Shown: positions 36,243 through 45,766 of the stretch, piece by piece
Position numbering within the stretch: the stretch's first letter is position 1
Layout: each line of letters begins with the position of its first letter
Assembly (NCBI RefSeq): GCF_900095735.1
Contig: NZ_FNLO01000015.1
Coordinates: forward strand, 82,219-146,218
DNA: 64,000 nucleotides
Source: Chitinasiproducens palmae
Lineage (GTDB): Bacteria > Pseudomonadota > Gammaproteobacteria > Burkholderiales > Burkholderiaceae
Reading direction: 5' to 3'
Notes under the pieces: model-generated
What the model saw: the letters and a program-made list of their open reading frames with translations, nothing else
What the model was told of the DNA's origin: nothing
Database searches by the model: none
Program-made: the position numbers and the translations under genes

Positions 36243-37838
36243 TCAGAGCGTCTCGTACAGCGGCAGCGTGAGGAACTCGTCGAAGCCGTCGCCAGTGGAC
36301 ATCCGCTCGAAGACCTGGGCAGCCCGATCGTAGGTGGCACCGTCGCCGCCGACGGCGGTCTTCACCCGCGTCAGTTCTTCGCCGATCATCCGCCGCACCA
36401 TCTCCACGTCGATGCGGCGCCCGTCATCGAGACGCCCCTTCGGCGAGTGCAGCCATTGCCAGACCTGCGAACGGGAAATCTCCGCGGTCGCCGCGTCTTC
36501 CATCAGGTTGTTGATCGGCACACAGCCGTTACCCGCCAGCCACGCCCCCAGATAATGGATGCTGACGTTGATGTTGGCGCGCAGGCCCGCTTCGGTGATC
36601 GGCGTTTCGGGTTGGAAATCGAGCAGGTCCTTTGCGCCGACCGAGACGTCGTCGCGCTGCTTGTCGATCTGGTTCGGCGCGTCGCCAAGCACGGCGACGA
36701 AGGCCTCCATCGCCACCGGCACCAGGCCCGGATGCGCGACCCAGCCGCCATCGTAGCCATCGCCCGCGTCGCGCGCCTTGTCGCTGCGCACGCCGGCCAG
36801 CGCGCGTTCGTTCGCTGCCGCGTCGTTCTTGATCGGGATCAGCGCGCTCATGCCGCCGATTGCCGGCGCCTGGCGGCGGTGGCAGGTCTTCAGCAGGAGC
36901 AACGCGTACGCGCGCATGAACGGCACCGTCATCGTGATGCGCGCGCGCTCGGCCAGACAGAAACCCTCGCGCTTGCGGAACTTCTTGATCGCCGAGAAGA
37001 TATAGTCCCAGCGTCCGGCGTTCAGTCCTGCGCTGTGCTCGCGAAGCTCGTAGAGGATCTCGTCCATCTCGAACGCGGCGAGAATCGATTCGATCAGCAC
37101 GGTCGCGCGAATCGAGCCGCGCGGCACGTCGAGCGCTTCCTGCGCGTGCACGAAGATATCGTTCCACAGCCGTGCCTCGAGATGGCTCTCCATCTTCGGC
37201 AGGTAGAAATATGGACCGGCGCCGCGCGCCAGTTGCGCCTTCGCGTTGTGGAAGAAGAACAGCGCGAAATCGAAGATGCCGCCGGAGACGCGCTGGCCGT
37301 CGACCGTCACATGCTTTTCGTCCAGATGCCAGCCGCGCGGCCGCACCAGCAAGGTGGCGATCTTGTCGTTGAGTCGATACGACTTGCCGTTCTGCTCAAG
37401 GGAGATCTCGCGCCGGATCGCGTCGCGCAGGTTGATCTGGCCCGCGATCTGGTTGCGCCACAGCGGCGCGTTGGCGTCCTCGAAGTCGGCCATGAAGGCG
37501 TCGGCGCCCGAGTTCAGCGCGTTGATCACCATCTTGCGGTCGACCGGACCGGTGATCTCGACACGCCGGCAGCGGAGCGCTTCGGGCAACGGCGCAATGC
37601 GCCAGTCGCCGTCGCGCACGGCCTGCGTGTCGGGCAGGAAATCGGGACGCTCGCCGGCATCGAAGCGCGCGGCGCGTTCGCGGCGCGCCTGCAGCAGTGC
37701 CTGGCGCCGCGGCTCGAAGCGGCGGTGCAAGGCGGCCACGAAGGCAAGCGCCGCTGGCGTGAGGATGCTGTCGAAGCCTGCTTCGAGCGGTGCCTCGATG
37801 CGCATGCCGTCGGGCAGTGCTGGCTGGGGCTGGTTCAT
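36243..37838 (-). CDS. aceB: Malate synthase A
   Basis: 531 residues of the compact malate synthase A type. Diagnostic segments are [64 protein letters not shown], and [16 protein letters not shown] near residue 370. It condenses glyoxylate with acetyl-CoA to malate in the glyoxylate shunt. Isocitrate lyase is not in the window. The start MNQPQPALP at 37838 has a GGAGACG-type ribosome site. A divergent LysR gene is separated by 192 bp, so it may control aceB. Confidence 0.97.
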   Translation of the reverse strand: MNQPQPALPDGMRIEAPLEAGFDSILTPAALAFVAALHRRFEPRRQALLQARRERAARFDAGERPDFLPDTQAVRDGDWRIAPLPEALRCRRVEITGPVDRKMVINALNSGADAFMADFEDANAPLWRNQIAGQINLRDAIRREISLEQNGKSYRLNDKIATLLVRPRGWHLDEKHVTVDGQRVSGGIFDFALFFFHNAKAQLARGAGPYFYLPKMESHLEARLWNDIFVHAQEALDVPRGSIRATVLIESILAAFEMDEILYELREHSAGLNAGRWDYIFSAIKKFRKREGFCLAERARITMTVPFMRAYALLLLKTCHRRQAPAIGGMSALIPIKNDAAANERALAGVRSDKARDAGDGYDGGWVAHPGLVPVAMEAFVAVLGDAPNQIDKQRDDVSVGAKDLLDFQPETPITEAGLRANINVSIHYLGAWLAGNGCVPINNLMEDAATAEISRSQVWQWLHSPKGRLDDGRRIDVEMVRRMIGEELTRVKTAVGGDGATYDRAAQVFERMSTGDGFDEFLTLPLYETL

Positions 37839-37987
37839 GGTTCGTCTCCGGTCGGTCTTTGCTGATGAGAACGCGCGCCGGCGGCGGAGCATGCTCGCCC
37901 TGCTCTTCCGACAGCCTGTGGAACCGATTGTATTGACGCACCTCCGGTAAATAAACATCGGCCAGATCATTTCATCTTTTACTTTTT

Positions 37988-38001
37988 GTCCTATAAAGGA
38001 C
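37988..38001. promoter_or_regulatory. Palindromic site upstream of the LysR gene
   Basis: GTCCTATAAAGGAC is a near-perfect inverted repeat (five paired bases each side) in an AT-rich stretch of the 192-bp divergent aceB-lysR region, about 30 bp before the LysR start. It is a candidate operator for that regulator. No T-N11-A LysR box was verified. Confidence 0.35.
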
Positions 38002-38030
38002 GGAACCACCCGCCCGCACGAGGCCACGCC

Positions 38031-38978
38031 ATGCCCAGACTCAAGCAGATCCAGACCTTCGTGGACGTCGCCGCGCGCGGCAGCCTGTCGGCGGCGGCAC
38101 AGGCCGAAGGCGTCGTCCCCGCCATCGTCGGCAGGCGCCTGAACGCGTTGGAGGAGCGGCTGGGCGTCAAGCTGCTGATCCGGACGACGCGGCGCGTGTC
38201 GTTGACGCGCGAGGGCGAACTGTTCCTCGAAGACTGCCAGCGCATCCTCGGCGAACTCGAAGAGGCCGAGGAAAGCATCGGCGCCGGCATCGCGGCGGCC
38301 AGCGGCCATCTGCGGGTGACGGCGCCGGCCGGCTTCGGCCGACAGCACGTGGCGCCGCTGATGCCGGCCTTTCTCGAAACCTTCCCGGCGGTCACGCTGT
38401 CGCTCGATCTCAGCGATCGCGTCGTCGACCTGGTCGAGGAAGGCTACGACTGTGCGGTACGGCTGGGCGACCTGCCGGACTCGACATTGAGCGCGGTGCG
38501 GCTCGGCGAGACGCCGCGCGTCTGCGTCGCTTCGCCCACCTACCTCGCGCGCCACGGCACGCCGGCCACGCCCAACGATCTGCATCGGCACCGATGCCTG
38601 GTGCTGGGCGACGGCCCGCATCGCCAGCGCGGCTGGACCTTCACCGTCGATCGCAAGCCGCTGACGGTGCGCGTCGATGGCGCGATGCGCTGTTCGGACG
38701 GCGCGGTGATCCACGCCTGGTGCCTCGCGCACCAGGGGCTTGCCTGGCGCTCATGGTGGGAAGTGGGCGAAGACGTGCGCGCCGGCCGACTGGTGCCGGT
38801 GCTCGACCGCCACGCGGCGCCGCCGACCGGCATCCACGCGGTGTTTCCGCATCGCCGCCATCTGCCCGCGCGCGTGCGCGCGCTGCTCGACCATCTGCGC
38901 GCCGCCTACGCGGGCGACCGCCGGCTCGGCCCCGACGACAGCATGCCGGCACTGGCCCGGCCCGCTCAGAACCTGTGA
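38031..38978 (+). CDS. LysR family transcriptional regulator
   Basis: 315 residues. The winged HTH is at residues 1-60 ([38 protein letters not shown]) and the remainder is the LysR effector-binding domain ([20 protein letters not shown]). It is divergent from aceB. The 3' end overlaps the convergent TonB-receptor gene by 13 bp. The type with [15 protein letters not shown] and RVTAP belongs to the large DsdC/CrgA-like subgroup; the ligand cannot be read from sequence. Confidence 0.92.
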   Translation: MPRLKQIQTFVDVAARGSLSAAAQAEGVVPAIVGRRLNALEERLGVKLLIRTTRRVSLTREGELFLEDCQRILGELEEAEESIGAGIAAASGHLRVTAPAGFGRQHVAPLMPAFLETFPAVTLSLDLSDRVVDLVEEGYDCAVRLGDLPDSTLSAVRLGETPRVCVASPTYLARHGTPATPNDLHRHRCLVLGDGPHRQRGWTFTVDRKPLTVRVDGAMRCSDGAVIHAWCLAHQGLAWRSWWEVGEDVRAGRLVPVLDRHAAPPTGIHAVFPHRRHLPARVRALLDHLRAAYAGDRRLGPDDSMPALARPAQNL

Positions 38979-41230
38979 TCGAGGACCAGCTCGACGCGCC
39001 GGTCGTTGCCGAGCAGCCATTGCGTGGCGTTGTAATACGCGGTCTGGGCGTAGCGCTTGTCGAACAGGTTGTAGACGCGCGCGGTTACCGTAGTATCAGG
39101 ACGCCAGCGCCATGCGACCGACGCGTCGACGGTCGCGTACGATCCCATCGACAGCGTGTTGGCGTTGTCCGCGAAGCGGCGGCCGACGTAGCGCAACCCG
39201 GCCGTCGATGTCCACTGCGGCGCGAAACGCCAGCTCACCCAGACGTTGGCGAGCTGCTGCGGCACGTCGGTCGGCACGTTGCCCGCCCGTGACACCGCCG
39301 CGCCGCCGCTGCTGTCGACGAAATCGTCGTAGCGGGCACGCAGCAGGGCAAGATTCGCGTCGACGCGCCAATCGTTGGCCAGCGCCATGCCGACACTGGC
39401 TTCGACGCCACGCGACGACTGCCGGCCCACCGGCATCACCTGCGTCGGGTCGGCCGGGTCCGCACTCAACAGATTGCGCTTGACGATCTCGTAGAAGGCC
39501 AGCGTCCAGTCGCCACGTCCGCCGAGAAACGTCTGCTTGACGCCCACCTCGATCTGCCGGCCCGTCGCCTGCGGGTAGCGCGCGGCGTTCGGGCTGAGCA
39601 TCAGGATGGTGCCGAGCGGGTCGGCCGCGCTCGACACCTGCGCGTACACCGAGACGGTCGGCAGCACGTCGTAGACGGTGCCGATGCGCCAGCCGGTGTG
39701 CGCGAATACCACCCGCAGCGGCGCCGTGCCGTCGTCGCGCAAGCCGATGCGGCCGACATTCGCATGGTCGTAGCGCAAACCGGTGACGACGGACCACCGC
39801 GTGTTCAAGGCCAACCGGTCTTCCGCGAAGAACGCATACTGATTGGCTTGCGTGCGGTAGGCCGGCGCAGTGCCGTCGGGGTTCAGGAAGCCGCCCGGAT
39901 CGCCGCCGTAGATGCCGACGACGCTGCTCGCTGGATCGCCGCTGTTGTTGGTGTGCTGGAACGTCGTGTGATTCATCTCGACGCCCGCCGAGAACAGGTT
40001 GTCCATGCCGAACACGCGTCCGTCGGCCTTCAAGGTGGTCACGTTGCCCACCTGCCGCTGCTCGTGAAGGATTTCGGTATAGGCGCTGCGCTCGACCAGC
40101 GACGTGCCCGGCAGCCACGTGTAGTACTCGGCATTGCGCCAGTGCCGGTCGCTGCGCATGTAATACACGGTGCTGTTCAGCGACACGCCATCGCCGAGCC
40201 GCCATTCGGCGCCGAGCGTGGTCCAGCTGTCGCGATAGCTGATCAACGCGTCGCCCACGTTGTAATTGCGCGAGAACGTCGAGGGATCGAAGCGGCCCGC
40301 GATCAGCGGCGTACCGAAGTAGCGCATCGGATGCTGCCAGCCCTGCGCATGCGACAAGGTCACCGCGACATCACGGTTCACCCGGAAGCGCAGCGCGCCG
40401 GAGATCGACAGATTGCGCGAGTCGCCCGCGTCGACCCAGTTGTTCGACCGGTTGCCGCTGACATCGAAGCGATACGACAGTCGATCGTTGACCGCGCCGC
40501 CGCTGCCGAACGCCGCGCGCGCGGTGCCCTCGGTGCCGATGCCAAGCTGCACTTCGTTCTCGATCGGCGTTTGCGTCGGCTTCTTCGGCACGACATTGAC
40601 CACGCCGCCGATCGCCCCTTCGCCATAGATCACCGAAGCCGGGCCACGCAGCACGTCGATGTGATCGACGGCCCACGTATCGAACGGGTAGGTAACGCCG
40701 AGCGCGCCATACGGGCGCACGCCGTCATAGAGCTGCATCACCGAACCGCTGTCGGTGAAGCCGCGCGCGCCCAACGCCGAACCGCCGTTGCCCGGATGCG
40801 GCAACGCGCTGATGCCGGTGGCGCGACTGACCGCGTCGATCACCAGCGCGTCGCCGCGCGTCTCCAACGTGGCGCGCGTGATGCGCTCGACACTTGCCGG
40901 GGTCTCGCGCTCGGTCAGTCCGAGGTGGGAACCGGTGCCGACCGGCACATCCTGAGCGGCAGCGGCGCGCGTCTCGATGAGGGGCAGCGCATCGCCGGTG
41001 GTTGCGGCTTCGCCGCTGGGCTCCGCCAACGGCTCGGTGGCGGCGCTATCGGCTCTCGGCGACGGCACACTGGCCGGCGCGGCCGCCGCCACCGTGGAAG
41101 CCGCGCACAGGCCGAGCGCGGCCGCCGGCGGCCAGACACGGCGAAGCGCCCAACTCAGCAAGGCGGCGGTGGAAAGCGGGGTGCGCAGCGCATGAATGGC
41201 GCGCGGCGCGGAACATCGAGAGGAGGACAT
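38966..41230 (-). CDS. TonB-dependent receptor (siderophore/metal type)
   Basis: 754 residues from the ATG at 41230. A signal-like N-terminus is followed by a Pro/Ala-rich linker, the plug domain (near residues 95-215, with RGFTDSGSVMQLYDGVRPYG and DHIDVLRGPASVIYGEGAIG) and a 22-strand barrel ending [11 protein letters not shown] with C-terminal Phe. A secretin/STN domain is absent. The family takes up ferric siderophores; the copper-related neighbours and a DUF2946 gene upstream on the same strand make copper or a copper chelate a possible cargo. Confidence 0.9.
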   Translation of the reverse strand: MSSSRCSAPRAIHALRTPLSTAALLSWALRRVWPPAAALGLCAASTVAAAAPASVPSPRADSAATEPLAEPSGEAATTGDALPLIETRAAAAQDVPVGTGSHLGLTERETPASVERITRATLETRGDALVIDAVSRATGISALPHPGNGGSALGARGFTDSGSVMQLYDGVRPYGALGVTYPFDTWAVDHIDVLRGPASVIYGEGAIGGVVNVVPKKPTQTPIENEVQLGIGTEGTARAAFGSGGAVNDRLSYRFDVSGNRSNNWVDAGDSRNLSISGALRFRVNRDVAVTLSHAQGWQHPMRYFGTPLIAGRFDPSTFSRNYNVGDALISYRDSWTTLGAEWRLGDGVSLNSTVYYMRSDRHWRNAEYYTWLPGTSLVERSAYTEILHEQRQVGNVTTLKADGRVFGMDNLFSAGVEMNHTTFQHTNNSGDPASSVVGIYGGDPGGFLNPDGTAPAYRTQANQYAFFAEDRLALNTRWSVVTGLRYDHANVGRIGLRDDGTAPLRVVFAHTGWRIGTVYDVLPTVSVYAQVSSAADPLGTILMLSPNAARYPQATGRQIEVGVKQTFLGGRGDWTLAFYEIVKRNLLSADPADPTQVMPVGRQSSRGVEASVGMALANDWRVDANLALLRARYDDFVDSSGGAAVSRAGNVPTDVPQQLANVWVSWRFAPQWTSTAGLRYVGRRFADNANTLSMGSYATVDASVAWRWRPDTTVTARVYNLFDKRYAQTAYYNATQWLLGNDRRVELVLDHRF

Positions 41231-41698
41231 GTCGGTTCGAATCCGGATCGGGCATGGCCCCGTGCTCCGCCGTGGGACGACGTCAGGCCACCGGCGCGCA
41301 GGTCGGCAAGCGAATCGCCTGAGCAGGTGGCAGGCGAAATGGCGAGCCGACGCGCCGCGGCGGTCTGGAAGGCACGGGTGACGACGGATGGGACACGCCG
41401 GCGCGGCGGCCGCACCGGTAACGATGCGAGCGCGCGCAAAGCGCGAGGCCGAGGTGCACGACGTTGCATCGCAGCGCTCATGCACGCCAGCTCAGGCACG
41501 CCAGCTCAGGCACGCAAGTTCAGGCACGCAAGTTTAGGCACGTCTGCTCACGCGGGGCAGCGGCCATCACACGGTCGTGCCGAGCGTGGGTGCGAGGTGT
41601 GCGTGCATGCAAGCGCCGGCGACAGCCGGCAACGACCGCCCGGCACAACGAGCCGCAGCCGCGGACGGCGAGCGGTGGCGGCGCCAAGCCTCGATGCT
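41231..41698. other. Intergenic region between a DUF2946-like gene and the TonB receptor
   Basis: 468 bp with no supported gene. It contains four 14-bp tandem repeats (41482-41537). I looked for a cobalamin riboswitch or Fur box ahead of the receptor and found neither convincingly. Confidence 0.55.
41482..41537. repeat. Four 14-bp tandem repeats
   Basis: Two perfect copies of GCACGCCAGCTCAG followed by two that differ by two or three bases. They lie between the DUF2946-like gene and the TonB receptor. The unit length is not a multiple of three. Confidence 0.88.
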
Positions 41699-42526
41699 TC
41701 AGCAGGCGAGTCCCATTGCAGGCAACGGCGCCCGCGGCGGCGCACGCGAACCGACCGGCTGGAAGGCCCATCTGCGCAGATGGAGCGGGATGGGCTGCGG
41801 GAAGGTAAGGAAAAAGCGCGATCGTGCTGCCGCCAGCAGCACGACGATCAGCAAGGCGGTGGTCAGCAGCAGCGAAGCAAAGCCGCACGGCGCATGGACG
41901 TCACCCGCCTCCGAGTGATGGCCGTGGCCACCCTCGTCGCCGTCGGCGTGCTGGCCGTGCGCAACGTGGCTTGCTCTGGCCTGCGGGCCATCGCCACGCA
42001 GCACGGCTTGATCGTTTTGCACGATCGTCATCGCATGCTCGTGCATCCGATGCTGAGCGGCGGACGCGTCGTGCGGTTGCCCGCGCGTGAGGTCACGCCC
42101 GGCACTGGCCGCGGCCGCCACCAGTATGTCGGCGCCTGCATCGGCGCCTGCATTGGCGCCTGCATTGGCGCCTTCGTCAGCCGATTCGTCACCGAATTCG
42201 GCAACTGCCGCGTCGGCACTTTCGTCCGCCGCAGCGGCCGCACTGGATGCATGGTCCGCGCCCGATGCGGGCACCGGCGCTCCGGTCATGCGCAGGCCGC
42301 CATGACCCACCATGTGCATCGGCGACAGCCGGCGGGCGGCGGCATCCCACGCCAGCGGGCCTTCACCGTCGCAAAACGCCAGACCGCCGTCGACACCGCC
42401 CGCCGGCATGAAGCCGGCCGGGATCAACGCTCGCAGCAGGACGATCACCGCCAGCAGCGCAAACAGCACGCGGCGCAGCGCATGCTGCGCCGGGCGACGT
42501 GGGACGAGAGCGCGCGGGCGGTTCAT
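41699..42526 (-). CDS. DUF2946-like His-rich membrane protein (second copy)
   Basis: 275 residues from MNRPRALV at 42526. The N-terminal helix leads into LRALIPAGFMPAGGVDGG and AFCDGEG; the middle has an Ala/Asp-rich tract (ANAGANAGADAGAD) encoded by an in-frame 12-bp repeat and a His-rich stretch (HGQHADGDEGGHGHHSE), then HAPCGFASLLLTTALLIVVLL. The layout matches the protein at 32279 with the CxF near the second helix. It precedes the TonB receptor on the same strand, so a role in metal (copper) uptake is a reasonable inference. Confidence 0.78.
   Translation of the reverse strand: MNRPRALVPRRPAQHALRRVLFALLAVIVLLRALIPAGFMPAGGVDGGLAFCDGEGPLAWDAAARRLSPMHMVGHGGLRMTGAPVPASGADHASSAAAAADESADAAVAEFGDESADEGANAGANAGADAGADILVAAAASAGRDLTRGQPHDASAAQHRMHEHAMTIVQNDQAVLRGDGPQARASHVAHGQHADGDEGGHGHHSEAGDVHAPCGFASLLLTTALLIVVLLAAARSRFFLTFPQPIPLHLRRWAFQPVGSRAPPRAPLPAMGLAC
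42131..42172. repeat. In-frame 12-bp tandem repeat in the DUF2946-like gene
   Basis: Three to four copies of a 12-bp unit (GGCGCCTGCATT) lie within the coding sequence and encode repeated Ala-Asn/Asp-Ala-Gly on the minus strand. As with other coding repeats in the window the unit keeps the reading frame. Confidence 0.85.
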
Positions 42527-42622
42527 GGGACGCGATTCTAATCGAAGCGCGCGGCGATTCGGTGTACGGCGCGACACGGCCGCGCTGTCCGCACTACAGG
42601 GATCGCGCCCGCGGAACCGGCT

Positions 42623-43378
42623 TCAGCCGCGCCCGACGAAGGGCATCTTCGTGGCCATCACCGTCATCGTCTGGATATTCGCGTCGAGCGGCAGCGACGC
42701 GATGTAGCGCACCGCGTCGGCCACATGGCGCACGTCCATCAACGGCTCAACCGCGATCTCGCCATTCGCCTGCGGCACGCCGCGCGCCATGCGTTCGGCC
42801 ATCTCGGTTGCGGCGTTGCCGATGTCCAGTTGCGAACAGGCGATGTCGTACGCGCGTCCGTCGAGCGAGATCGATTTGGTCAGGCCGCTCACCGCGTGCT
42901 TGGTGGCCGTGTAGGGCGCGCTGTTCGGTCGCGGCGCGTGCGCCGAAATCGAGCCATTGTTGATGATGCGCCCACCGCCCGGCGTCTGGCGCCGCATCAT
43001 GCCGAACGCACCGCGCGCGCACAGGAACATGCCGGTCAGATTGGTATCGACGACCGCGCGCCACTGTTCGACCGTCAGCTCGTCGAACGGCACCGCCGGC
43101 GCGCCGATGCCGGCGTTGTTGAACAGCACGTCGAGGCGGCCGAAGCGTGCGCGGATCGCCGCGAACAGCGCCTCGACCTGATCCGGCTGCGCGACATCGC
43201 AGGCGAACGCCATCGCCTCGCCGCCGCGCTCGGCAACCTCCGCGGCCCACGCATCGAGTGCGTCCTGCTTTCGCGCCGTCCCGATCACACGATAGCCGTC
43301 GTCGGCCAATGCGTCGGCCACCGCCCGGCCAATGCCGCGCGAGGCTCCGGTGACCAGAGCAACCTTGCCTGCTTCCAT
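42623..43378 (-). CDS. SDR family oxidoreductase
   Basis: 251 residues. Cofactor motif TGASRGIG lies at residues 10-17, NNAG near residue 90, catalytic Ser in NNGSISAH and YTATK as the Tyr-x-x-x-Lys pair. The C-terminus ([22 protein letters not shown]) lacks the usual final VDGG and looks like the subgroup that ends FVGRG, common in proteobacterial SDRs of unknown substrate. It is 22 bp downstream of, and co-directional with, the glutathionyl-hydroquinone reductase gene. Confidence 0.9.
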   Translation of the reverse strand: MEAGKVALVTGASRGIGRAVADALADDGYRVIGTARKQDALDAWAAEVAERGGEAMAFACDVAQPDQVEALFAAIRARFGRLDVLFNNAGIGAPAVPFDELTVEQWRAVVDTNLTGMFLCARGAFGMMRRQTPGGGRIINNGSISAHAPRPNSAPYTATKHAVSGLTKSISLDGRAYDIACSQLDIGNAATEMAERMARGVPQANGEIAVEPLMDVRHVADAVRYIASLPLDANIQTMTVMATKMPFVGRG

Positions 43379-43400
43379 GCGTTCTCCTCCGTTCGTTTTC

Positions 43401-44399
43401 TCAATGGTGCGATGCGCGCTGCCCGGCCAGCGCGCGTGTCGGCGGCGCGTCCAGATCGAGCAGCGGTCCCGCCGGCACGATGCCGCTCGGATCGAGTTGC
43501 GGATGACTCAAATAATAGTGACGCTTGATGTGGTCGATGTCGACGGTCGCCGCGATGCCGGGCGTGCGATACAGCTCCCGCGTATACGACCACAGGTTCG
43601 GATAATCGACCAGCCGGCGCAGATTGCATTTGAAGTGGCCGTGATAGACCAGATCGAAACGCAGCAGGGTCGGAAACAGCCGCCAGTCGGCCTCGGTCTG
43701 CGCGTCACCGCACAGATAGCGCTGCCCGCCAAGGCGCGCTTCGAGCCAGTCGAGCGTATCGAACAGTTGCCCGACCGCTTCGTCGTACGCGGCCTGCGTC
43801 GACGCGAAGCCGGCGCGATACACGCCGTTGTTGAGCGTGGTGTAGATGCGCTCGTTCAGCTCATCGATCTCGGCGCGCAGCGCCTCCGGATAGTAATCGC
43901 CCGGCCGCGCACCCAGTCCATCGAACGCCCGGTTGAACATGCGCATGATGTCCGCCGATTCGTTGCTCACGATGCGGTCGCGGCTCAGATCCCACAGCAC
44001 CGGCACCACCACCCGGCCGGTATAGCGCGCATCCGAACGCGTGTACACGTCAGCCAGCAGCGGCGCGCCGGCGACGGGGTCGGCCAGCACGCCTGGCCCT
44101 GGCGCAAAGGTCCAACCTTGCTCTCCCATCACCGGGTTCACGATCGCGAGCCCGACCATGGCATCCAGTCCCTTCAGCGCGCGCATGATGGTGGCACGGT
44201 GCGCCCACGGACAGGCACGCGAAATATAGAGCAGGTAACGCCCGGCTTCCGCCGCGAAACCGCCGTCGCCGGTCGGACCCGGCGCGCCATCGGCGCTCAC
44301 CCAGTGCCGCACCGGACTGGCGGCGCGCACGAAGCGGCCGTTCTCGTTGGAGGCCAGCAGCGACTCCTGTCGCCACTTGCCTTCGATCAGCATGCCCAT
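43401..44399 (-). CDS. Glutathionyl-hydroquinone reductase (ECM4/YqjG type, GST superfamily)
   Basis: 332 residues. The catalytic Cys63 is in [13 protein letters not shown], the hallmark of the Xi-class [14 protein letters not shown] and the C-terminal helical domain with [22 protein letters not shown] follow. These enzymes reduce glutathionylated hydroquinones back to hydroquinones and help with quinone detoxification or chlorinated aromatic degradation. Start ATG at 44399; a second Met follows two codons later. The upstream gap to the FUSC gene holds an 11-bp repeat array. Confidence 0.94.
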   Translation of the reverse strand: MGMLIEGKWRQESLLASNENGRFVRAASPVRHWVSADGAPGPTGDGGFAAEAGRYLLYISRACPWAHRATIMRALKGLDAMVGLAIVNPVMGEQGWTFAPGPGVLADPVAGAPLLADVYTRSDARYTGRVVVPVLWDLSRDRIVSNESADIMRMFNRAFDGLGARPGDYYPEALRAEIDELNERIYTTLNNGVYRAGFASTQAAYDEAVGQLFDTLDWLEARLGGQRYLCGDAQTEADWRLFPTLLRFDLVYHGHFKCNLRRLVDYPNLWSYTRELYRTPGIAATVDIDHIKRHYYLSHPQLDPSGIVPAGPLLDLDAPPTRALAGQRASHH

Positions 44400-44464
44400 C
44401 GTCTCCTCCGTGACAGACGTTGCGGGGCCGCCCGGGCGCACTGCAGGCCCTGCTTCCGCCCCCA

Positions 44465-44530
44465 TTCAGCCCGAGTTCAGCCCTGATTCGGCTTTGATTC
44501 GGCTTTGATTCGGCTCTGATTCGACTGTGA
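44465..44530. repeat. Six 11-bp repeats between the FUSC-type gene and the GST-type gene
   Basis: Units based on TTCGGCTTTGA run back to back six times; two are identical and the others differ by one to five bases. They fill nearly half of the 143-bp gap between the two co-directional genes. Confidence 0.88.
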
Positions 44531-44542
44531 CGCAGCCCCGCT

Positions 44543-45730
44543 TCAGGTTCGGTCGGCGCGTGCGTCCGTGCCGCCGCCGCGCAAACGCGTCACGCCGGTC
44601 AGCACCAGCTCGAAGAGTTCGCCGACCAGCAATGCAATCAGTGCACCCAATACCGTGGCGGTGACCCGATGAAGGGCGACCACGGCCTCGGGAAAACCGT
44701 TCAGCGAAATCACCAGCGCGATCAGTGCGGTCAGGCTGGCCATGAAGGCGGTGAAATTGACCGATTGCAAGGCATAGGTCAACCACGCCAAGCCAACAAT
44801 GACGGCGACCAGCGCAAGCGGCCCCGGCCGCGTAAGGGCAACCAGCGCAGTCGCCAGGCCGGCGCCGAGCAGCGTGCCCACGGTGCGTTCAAGGCTGGTC
44901 TGCAGCGCGGCCGCCACGGTCGGACGCATCACGAGCAGCGCCACCATCGGAACCCAGTACGCATTGTGCATCGGCAGCGCCGTCGACAGGCTCAGCGCGC
45001 CGACACTGACCAAGGCCATGCGGGCCGGCTCGATCCACGCGGCGCGCGCGCTGGCGTCCGGATCGGACGATGGCCGATCGCCGAACAACGGCTCGCCGCG
45101 CCACCACCAGAGCAAGGTGACCGCCGCGACCTGGACCGCGCCGCCGACGAAAACCAATGCGCCACGCTGCAGCGCGAAGCGCCAGTCGCTCGGAAAACCG
45201 CTGGCGACGACCAGCGCGATCGCGCATTGCAGCACCACCCAGCGCGCCTGGTCGCCATAGCGGCGGCCAACCAACGCAATGGCCACGCTCCAGATGATCG
45301 CGACCGCGAGCAACAGCGCCGGCAGCCGCGCTGCAACCGTGCCGATCGCCGCGGACAAGGCAACGCCGAACGCGGTGAGCAACAAGGCGGCCTCGCGCCA
45401 GCGCGTGACTCGCTTGTAGGCCGCGAAGCCCACCTGGATCGCGCCGCCGGCGGCGAGCGTTGCCTCCAGCGCATGGCCGCTGAACAGGCCGGCGGCGAGG
45501 CACAAGCCGACCGGCAACGCGGTGGCGGGAGCGGTGCGGCCCTGGTACTGGCGCCAGTCGAAGGTGGCATCGAAGCGGACGATGATCGAAGCGGGTAAGC
45601 GCCGCAACAGCGGCAGAGGCGTGGCGCTGCCGGCCAACGAGCCAGGCAACGGTCTGAGCGGACGACACGCAAACGGCGTGCTCGAAGCTTCCGGATATGA
45701 CGGGATGCGGCGCCCGGCGCGGGCAACCAT
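44543..45730 (-). CDS. FUSC family (aromatic acid exporter/YccS-like) membrane protein
   Basis: 395 residues of mainly hydrophobic segments in two blocks: six helices near residues 55-185 and a second set near residues 235-375 (NAYWVPMVALLVMRPTVAAAL, TLLGAGLATALVAL). The FUSC_2 motif region MRPTVAAALQTSLERTVGTLLGAGLA is clear. Family members include AaeB-like aromatic acid exporters. This one lacks a large cytoplasmic domain. Start ATG at 45730; ends with a short Arg-rich tail. The ClC gene is divergent from it. Confidence 0.85.
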   Translation of the reverse strand: MVARAGRRIPSYPEASSTPFACRPLRPLPGSLAGSATPLPLLRRLPASIIVRFDATFDWRQYQGRTAPATALPVGLCLAAGLFSGHALEATLAAGGAIQVGFAAYKRVTRWREAALLLTAFGVALSAAIGTVAARLPALLLAVAIIWSVAIALVGRRYGDQARWVVLQCAIALVVASGFPSDWRFALQRGALVFVGGAVQVAAVTLLWWWRGEPLFGDRPSSDPDASARAAWIEPARMALVSVGALSLSTALPMHNAYWVPMVALLVMRPTVAAALQTSLERTVGTLLGAGLATALVALTRPGPLALVAVIVGLAWLTYALQSVNFTAFMASLTALIALVISLNGFPEAVVALHRVTATVLGALIALLVGELFELVLTGVTRLRGGGTDARADRT

Positions 45731-45732
45731 CT

Positions 45733-45738
45733 TATAAT
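45733..45738 (+). promoter_or_regulatory. Possible -10 box for the ClC gene
   Basis: TATAAT stands 28 bp before the ClC ATG in the narrow gap between the divergent FUSC and ClC genes. No good -35 element was seen at the expected distance, so the promoter call is tentative. Confidence 0.35.
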
Positions 45739-45766
45739 CGCGGGCTTGACGCGTCCGGAACATGCC

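Noticed and set aside
36216..37865. 549-codon plus-strand frame antisense to aceB
   Set aside because: High-GC antisense frame without recognisable domains; aceB is unambiguous.
41231..41400. Cobalamin riboswitch upstream of the TonB receptor
   Set aside because: Some GCCTGCCAC-like text is present but the conserved core elements and spacing are not.
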